From NCBI GenBank assembly GCA_963969595.1, contig OZ018412.1, positions 1,056,501-1,120,500 on the forward strand: a DNA stretch of 64,000 nucleotides. Reading direction: 5' to 3'. Made by a program: the position numbers and the translations under genes. Under the pieces are notes generated by a model. The model had not been told where the DNA came from. It made no database searches and saw nothing but the letters and a program-made list of their open reading frames with translations. Positions 57,312 through 64,000 of this stretch are shown piece after piece (within the stretch, counting starts at the first letter, position 1; the number at the start of each line of letters is the position of its first letter). The DNA is from Neckera pumila (Eukaryota; Streptophyta; Bryopsida; Hypnales; Neckeraceae).

Positions 57312-59240
57312 CTATAGTGCAGGTGCTTGAGTCTTTAGACACTTGTAGTCCCTAAACTATTTTAGTAAATCCATAACTAATGTCTAGGATGCCCTTCTGC
57401 AAGACATCAACATTGAAAAAAGTTACTATTGAGGATAGTCATTTGTACATGCAACTTTGATTTGCATAAGCAAGAATTACTTGGGACTCTGAATTGTCAA
57501 ATATCAAGCAAGAGAAAGGTCAAGTGCATGCTCACTAGTTTTGTTTTTTTCAATCCATTCTTCCCTCAATTCCCCATTCATCTCCTAGCATTGCATTAGA
57601 TGATATTTGGGGGTTGTGGAGGGCCGTTCAGGCCTGTTCCCTGATCTGCCCAGATCCAGTGAATGCCGGTACGGGTGTGTCAGAAATTTTTTTTTCAAAA
57701 AAAAAAAAAAAAAAAAAATTTTTTTTTACCAAAATATCATTTTAAGCAAAAAAAATTTATTTTATTTTATTTTTTTCAAAAAGTGACGTGGTAGTCGCTC
57801 GACCACGTCAGCCAGCTGCTGCTGCTGCATTCCCAGACTGCGGGAACGCAGCAGACAGCAAGGGAACTCACAGCCTTCTCAGACCCCCGAGTCTCATGTA
57901 ATGGCTTCATTTTGGACTAACTGAGTATTCACCATTACCTTCTAGAGGTTGTTGTCTCAATATACATCTTTGTCAACTCGGTGAATTTTATGAATGTAGA
58001 CCAAAACTATGGACATTGGACTAGCCAATTTTTTTGCTATACCCATCGGAATTGCATGCATGTAGCATTAACTTAACTTGAGAAATTCCATTTTCCATGG
58101 TATTGCTCCTCCATCTCTCCGATCACTATTTTCATGGAACATGACAGTAATGTAGCTATTGGAATATGATAGTGGTAAAGGTAGTGCTATAGGGAGCCAC
58201 GGTAGATTGCACATCATATGGAGTGCTCCATGGCCCTACATGTGTGAAGCCCAAACTTTTTGGTACCTTGGCCCATCCTTTTTGAGCAAGTGAGAAGGGA
58301 CGTTAGAGTTACTTGTAAAGTGATTATTTTAGATTTGATCTGGAGTTGCAAGCTGAATTGAAATTATAGTCTCGAACAATAAATGCATTGTAGTCACCAA
58401 CTTCATCTTGAATTAAGCTCTAAACTTGTACTTCTTATTTTAAGTTACTGTCTCTAATCCTATATGTAGCAAACTTGTGAGTTCTCATAGGCAAATGCAA
58501 AACTAAAGATAAAACTCAAAAAAGCTCCATTTTGGACCCGAAAGGAGTTTCATCATCCCTAGTTCTTTGTAAGTTCCCATCAAAGGGAAAGAAACCTTGG
58601 CTTTCTCCCACTTAACATTTAACCCACTAACGCCGCCAGAGCCATTTCATGGCTTCTGGATGACAATGTTGTGGTTATACAAAGACTGAAAGCATTTTTC
58701 ATCCATTTTCTTTTTGTTGACCTTCCATGGTAGGTTATGAAGAATCTTCAAATGAGTTTGTAGTCTTCTCAGTGTTTGTCTTCAAGTGAATGATAAGTTA
58801 GTAAAAAAAACAGATCACAAAATATGCTATTTTAGTGTATTTTGGGAAGTTATTGCTCCTTGCTCTAAATTTGAAATTTCTCCACAAAAATGATGTTTTT
58901 TGAGGTTTGAGCCCACCTAACAAGATGAAGGTCATCTATTCTAGTTTCTATTCCAATTTGAATTTTGAAAAAATTCCTAATATTGAATATTTTATTGCAA
59001 TTTGAACTTTGGATGCATTTTCAATGTCTACTAGTGTACCCTGTGCCGTTGCCACATCCAAAATAAAGTAAAAGTAATTTTCTGATTTTTTTAATCCATA
59101 AAAACTTTGAAATTCTATAACTTTCACACCGTAGGTCCAAACGCCACGAAACCAAGTCCGTGCACCCCTCCTCGTTGAGGGCTTTCTGACGGTACCAAGA
59201 GCGCGACCGGGAGACGCATGGTGTGAGAGATCTCAATGTG

Positions 59241-59337
59241 ACAAACAAAACAAAACAAAACAAACAAACAAACAAACAAACAAACAAACAAACAAACAAA
59301 CAAACAAACAAACAAACAAACAAACAAACAAACAAAC
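59241..59337. repeat. (CAAA)n microsatellite, copy B
   Basis: Same length as copy A (44466-44562) as far as can be counted. As microsatellites change length quickly, this supports a very recent duplication. Confidence 0.95.
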
Positions 59338-60506
59338 TTAAGGCATTGATTATTTTCTAATTATAGAATGATACGGAAATTGAGTTTACATGATGATGTT
59401 TGTCACCATAATATACAAACATGGTGAAATTTTTAGATTTTTTGAAATATTTTTCTAGTTGATATGATTTTTCTTCACTTTTTCTTCAAAAGTTCTCAAA
59501 AGAAACAATTACTTACAAAAAAATCTAAAAAATTTAGGAAGTATAGAAGACATGTAATTCATCTCTAAAAAATAATATAAAAATCTTCATTCATATCTAA
59601 TAGCAAAAAAATAGAAAATTGAGTGAGGCTTGAAATCAGTGGTCATGGGTCCGTCTTTTAAGGGTTAACTTAACTCTTTTAACTTACCCTTGCACAAAAT
59701 TGGTACAGTAGTAAGAAATTCCAGTAAGTGGGCACGGTTATCCACCCCCTTTTCACTCGTAACTATCCAATTACCCATGCCCGTGCAAGCAGTATGAGTG
59801 TTTGCGCTAGCGTCGTCTCGCCAGGGTTTCGTTGCTCGCCATTGCGTCCATCGCCCTATCCCCACCCAATTCCCAATCACGCGATGCCCGTATCCCTCCC
59901 CTCCAGCATTCTTGCCCCGTCCCCTACCATCTCGAAGTGACGCCACTCTTTTTGACGAGCAATCGCATCTGAACGCCCCTTCAAGAATCCACACTTTGAG
60001 GGCGCGTGGGTATGGCTGCCGCGCAATCGAATCGCGGTGGCTGGTGCGGATCGAAAGAGAATGATCGCCAAGGGTTTCGGACCTGATCGAAAATTATTTG
60101 GAAGTGAGGTGTGGTTTTTGCACTCCCCAGCTACCGATGGAATTTCTTTGTTTGGGATTTCTTCGTTTGGGATTGAATTGATGGTTTGCGCTGGAATTTT
60201 GGAATGGAGTGTATCACCACGAGCGCGTGTTCAGGGACCCCGAGCGTGTTGCGTGGTACACGGGAGGGGATCTGCCCCAACAGAAATTAGGGTTTAAGGA
60301 ATCTTCCTCCGCGGGCCTTGTTTTGTGCTTCCGTACTGGCTCGACTTGTACGAGGATCTTGCTCTTTCTACCTGATTCCTTTTAAATTCAGTGTATTCGT
60401 TGATTTTTGTCTGTGTCTTTGGCGTTGTTGCAATGCTCTTTAGATTGTGCAAGGGCTAGGGTTTCGAGGCTTTGTAGTAGGAGTGATGACTTAGGTGAGG
60501 AGGGTT

Positions 60507-60977
60507 TCTTGAACTTCAAATATGCCCATGCCATTCCGAGGTACTTCTTTGGACGATTCTTTGAAGTAAAATTTGAGCGTTTTGGATTCTCGAATCCAAA
60601 TGTCAGTGTTCCAAATTTCTTCTCCCTGTCTTGGGTTCAATGACGATTGCAAACTGTCCGAGCTGACGGGATCTGGTGACGTTGGGTATTTAGATTGCAC
60701 AGAATCTGCTTGCTTTGCAAACCTTTCCTTTTGTATCGAGCCATTCAGGTATTTAATTTTGATGCACGTTATTCGCCTACTGGAGTGGTATTCGAGTATT
60801 CTATAATCGAGTTAACGTACTTCTTAGCTGGACTACAGTAGTTAATAATCGTTGTCAAGCAACTTCGATGGCGATGTTCTGCGGGACAGAGTTGGTGAAG
60901 CGGGAAGGGAGTTCTCGTGGCCTTGGAATTAAGAGCAGGTCCCCTGCGCTCCTCGTGCAGGTTAAGTGTAGGCAATC
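60507..60977 (+). promoter_or_regulatory. Gene-proximal 5' region of the SPLAYED-like gene
   Basis: 471 bp unique to this locus between the duplication and the predicted start codon. It has upstream ATGs (60868, 60874), so if transcribed from the duplicated block the leader would carry short upstream frames. No clear TATA or splice structure was assigned. Confidence 0.35.
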
Positions 60978-63900
60978 ATGGCCGAAGCGAATGTGGAACT
61001 GGAGGCCGCCAAGTTTCTTGACAAGGTCGGCGATGAAGATAAGAAAGACCCCAAAAAACTGGCATCTAAGCTCTATGCGGTCCGTTTCACCCCCCTCGGT
61101 CATTTTTCCAGCCAGTACTCTGTAGCGAATGTGAGAGGGGAGGAATTTGTATGGACTAATGAGACTTGCCGTGACTGTGACCTGCAGATCTGTCAGCATA
61201 TGAAAGCCTCTGGAAAGGAATCAACTCTACCTTTCAAAATAGTTTCAAGGTTGGAATCTATTCATCGCGTCTATCGTCCAGTACATGATCGGCCTGTTTG
61301 AAAGTTTGCCCTGTTCTGTGTCTGGATCATCATCGAAAATTTTGGGGCATACCATTGGGTTTAGCGTTGTGTTCTTGTGACTGACAATTATATACTAGCA
61401 GCGGCCCCCGTCTTTGAAGTCGATATAGTGATGCTGTTCGAGGCTCTGTCCCTTCATTTCCACCTCTCCTGCGTCGCCTTGTTCTTTTTGAAAATTTATT
61501 TGCTCGATCGTGTCTTTGTTGCTTCTCTCTTCATTTTATCTCTTGGTTATGTCCCATGTGTGAACTGTAAGGTCGTTGACTCTCTTTCCTGAGTTTTCTT
61601 TCCAAGATGTTGTTACGGGGATCCACTGATCTTTACTGTCGCGTATAGGGCGCTTGAAAGAGTGGTGAAGCAGTACAACTTTTCTGCGTCGGCCGCATCT
61701 GCAGGCGCTGGTAATAGTAGCCAATCTGCTGGAACCTCTGAGGAGAAGAAGGAAGTGCCATCTGCTTCAGCAGCTCAGCCTGTCCAAGGCGACCAACCCA
61801 GTGGCGTTTCTGATGAAAAGAAGGAAGCAGCTCAGCATGCAGGTCAAGGAAACCAGGCTCTTGATGGCGCTTCTACGGTTGCAGTCCCTCAGGATTCTGC
61901 TTTTAAGATTCCAGTGCCAGCGCCAGGACCAGTCGTAACCCAATCTTCAGTTTCCACCTTAGTTCCTGCTCTGCCAACATTGGCGACGAGTAATGCTCCA
62001 GTATCACATTCTATCATTGCCAATCAAGAAAAATATCGAGTGCCAGACAGCAGTAGTCGAAGAGAGCAAGCCTTGAGTGAGTCAGAGAGAACCAGTCTAC
62101 AGATCTTGCCAACGATGCCTTCAAACCCGCTTTCAGGAGGATCGCATGCTCCTACCTCACTGAGATCATCTGCTGCTCCTCCAATACCTGCTGCTAATCC
62201 AGTGACTAGTCCCGCTTCGACTGCACCTGTTGTAGATACTCCTGTAGGTAGAGGAAAGAAACGGAAGCAACAGACGACAAAATCGGAGGTAGAGATTACT
62301 CCTAGACAAACACGTAGGAAAACAAACAGTACTGAAAGTGCGGGCCCGAAGACTATCGATCCTCCCAAAACCAGAGGACAAGCAAAGGCTGCACAATTAG
62401 GCCTTGTTGAATCCACTGCGAAGACCTCCTCTCCTGTGGTCGTAACTCGTACTCGCGCTCGCCTTTTAGAAAAGGCCGTTAGTAATGCAGCCAACCGGAA
62501 AAGTGAAAAGAGTGGTCAAGTGGACGACCCTTCTTCGACAACGCCGTCACAAAGTGCGGATACGTCTAGCACTGGGGCTCAGGTCTCAGATGTAGGACAT
62601 AGTTCCGAGAAATTTGAGAGTACAGTTGCTACGGGAGCAGATGTAGGTGTTAATTACAACGGGACTGCTTCTGGAGGCAGTCCTGGAGCTCTGTTTACAA
62701 CCTCAGCAGGTCATTCTGAACGGAAATTAGAAGCTGACAGTGCCAATAATGGGTTAAAACCATCTGGAAGTGAAACTCACGAGGTGCAGCAGGGTGGTGA
62801 TGGGCTTCCTGAGATCCCTCGAGTGTCCTCCTCGCCGTTCACGAACAGGTCACACACTGTTGCAGCAGCAGGCATGCAGGGCATTGGATTGAAAATTATG
62901 GGTGGTATTCAAGGTTCCAATGTCTCAGAATCAGCTGCTGGTATGGGTGGTATTCAAGGTTCCAATGTCTCAGAATCAGCTGCTGGTATGGGTGGTATTC
63001 AAGGTTCCAATGTCTCAGAATCAGCTGCTGGTATGGGTGGTATTCAAGGTTCCAAGGTCTCAGAGTCACCTATGGTTATGGGTGGTACTCAAGGTTCCAA
63101 GGTCTCAGAGTCACCTATGGTTATGGGTGGTATTCAAGGTTCCAAGGTCTCAGAGTCACCTATGGTTATGGGTGGTATCCAAGGTTCTGTTATTTTAGAA
63201 TCACCTGCCGGTACTAGCACAGATAATTTCAGCTCTGGACATTCTTTACACACTCAGCCTTCATCAATTCCTGGCAAGAACGCACTCGTTAATGACGATC
63301 ATTCCGGTTCTGGTGTTCGGGAATACCAGAATAGTGATATCGTCACCACCAATCAAGGGAATCATTCAGGGCAGTTGCCAGCTCTATCTTCCTGCCTCCC
63401 AGCAGTTGCCACCACTGTGACCGTCGTTGACAAGTCATCAACTGGAGCGAAGGGTGCAGCGCAAATACACCAGCAGGTGATTATGTTAATGTTCTTCATT
63501 AAGTCAAGTTTTTTCGTCACGTGTAAGGTCGTTGTTCTCACCCGTACCTTCTGCGGGCCCTTTTTTCCCGATCACCAAATCCATGCCATATGGTTGATTA
63601 TTCTTTCCCGCACGTTCAGGGACCTCTCATGGTTTTGTCAAAGGAAGTAAGATTGTTATTGCAAATATACTATTCTAAAAATTGAACTAGGAATCATCTA
63701 TGGTTGGCTTACTCATTTTGCTTGTTATTTTATTTTCTTATTAATGCACTTCCCTTCAGAACGGATTACTGCTGGTTTGCTTTCGGAAATGCACCCAACA
63801 GAAGTAATCACCACGAATCCTCCTCTTTCTAAGTTTTCTTCGAATATACCTTCGCAAAATAGATTCAACGGCCAATTTCGAATGGGAACTTATATCCGCA

Positions 63901-64000
63901 GTTCCTTAATGCTATGCGTTGTCCTTCTGGTATAATTTCTGCCACTGTATTGACTACTGCAGAGAAAAGGGAAGGCCACGAAGAGCAGTCTAGCTCCTGA
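60978..64000 (+). CDS. SYD: SPLAYED-type SNF2 chromatin-remodelling ATPase, N-terminal part (runs off the window)
   Basis: Exon 1 60978-61079, exon 2 61188-61249, exon 3 61649-63476, with phases that join cleanly. The first ~60 residues contain V-E-L-E-A-A-K-F-L, D-P-K-K-L-A-S-K-L-Y-A-I-C-Q-H-M-K, S-G-K-E-S-T-L-P-F-K-I-V-S-R-A-L and V-V-K-Q-Y-N, closely like the N-terminus of plant SPLAYED, a nuclear SWI/SNF ATPase that opens chromatin at developmental genes. Exon 3 is Ser/Pro/Thr/Ala-rich and looks disordered, with a basic stretch (G-R-G-K-K-R-K-Q-Q-T-T-K) and seven 15-residue repeats (62898-63212). The QLQ, HSA and helicase domains are not reached. Exons after 63476 (donor cag/gtgatt) are uncertain: the acceptor at 63759 gives a shifted frame, so a small exon, perhaps near 63620, may intervene. 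Confidence 0.85.
62898..63212 (+). repeat. In-frame 45-bp minisatellite x 7 in the SPLAYED-like gene
   Basis: Encodes seven copies of M-G-G-I-Q-G-S-(N/K)-V-S-E-S-(A/P)-(A/M)-(G/V). The first three are nearly identical to each other, units 4-6 share K..S-P-M-V, and the seventh is the most diverged. The frame is preserved throughout. Confidence 0.95.

Larger units (their letters stand above)
55677..60506 (+). repeat. Segmental duplication, copy B (upstream of the SPLAYED-like gene)
   Basis: Same length and content as 40902-45731. It breaks off at agggtt/tcttgaac, 471 bp before the SPLAYED-like start codon. The homology boundaries at both copies are sharp and show no TIR, LTR or poly-A, so this is not an ordinary transposition. 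Confidence 0.97.

Noticed and set aside
62024..62494. 156-codon minus-strand frame opposite the SPLAYED-like exon 3
   Set aside because: Antisense to a well-supported exon and composed of low-complexity sequence.

Overview
This window looks like nuclear DNA of a land plant, most likely a seedless one with swimming sperm (bryophyte, lycophyte or fern). The evidence is spliced genes with short GT-AG introns, one AT-AC intron, Ty1/copia and CACTA (En/Spm) transposons, TA- and 3-bp-TSD MITEs, and a broken gene with sperm-tail PG-rich (STPGR) repeats. The species cannot be named from the sequence. No rRNA, tRNA or CRISPR array was recognised.

Layout. 1-17 kb is gene-poor and AT-rich. It consists of old, diverged copies of long non-coding repeats (2134-2826, 2830-3560, 4081-4440, 7312-7650, 9935-10480, 13998-14640) carrying DNA-transposon derivatives: a CACTA element with a 0.4-kb hairpin (5487-6721), foldback/TIR elements (8320-8766, 8986-9258), a pogo-like MITE (11146-11381), a CACTA relic with a transposase exon (11665-13997) and a Stowaway-like MITE (14875-15563). 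A decayed STPGR gene lies at 17.2-18.2 kb. 19.1-33.7 kb is dominated by one copia family: a 5'-half copy on the minus strand, a solo LTR, and a long plus-strand copy whose 3' end has become a 1-kb-arm palindrome. 35.7-40.9 kb is a broken CACTA element whose minus-strand gene joins a Ptta/En/Spm-type domain to an NLI-interacting-factor/FCP1-like phosphatase domain with its nucleophile lost.

The two host genes are KTI12 (45954-48729, Elongator-associated; with a textbook U12 AT-AC intron) and the 5' part of a SPLAYED-type SNF2 chromatin-remodeller (60978 to the window end). A nearly identical 4830-bp segment lies directly upstream of each (40902-45731 and 55677-60506), so both genes now share the same distal 5' flank.

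All exon models are manual readings of splice sites and frames without transcript support. Coordinates of old repeats are approximate.
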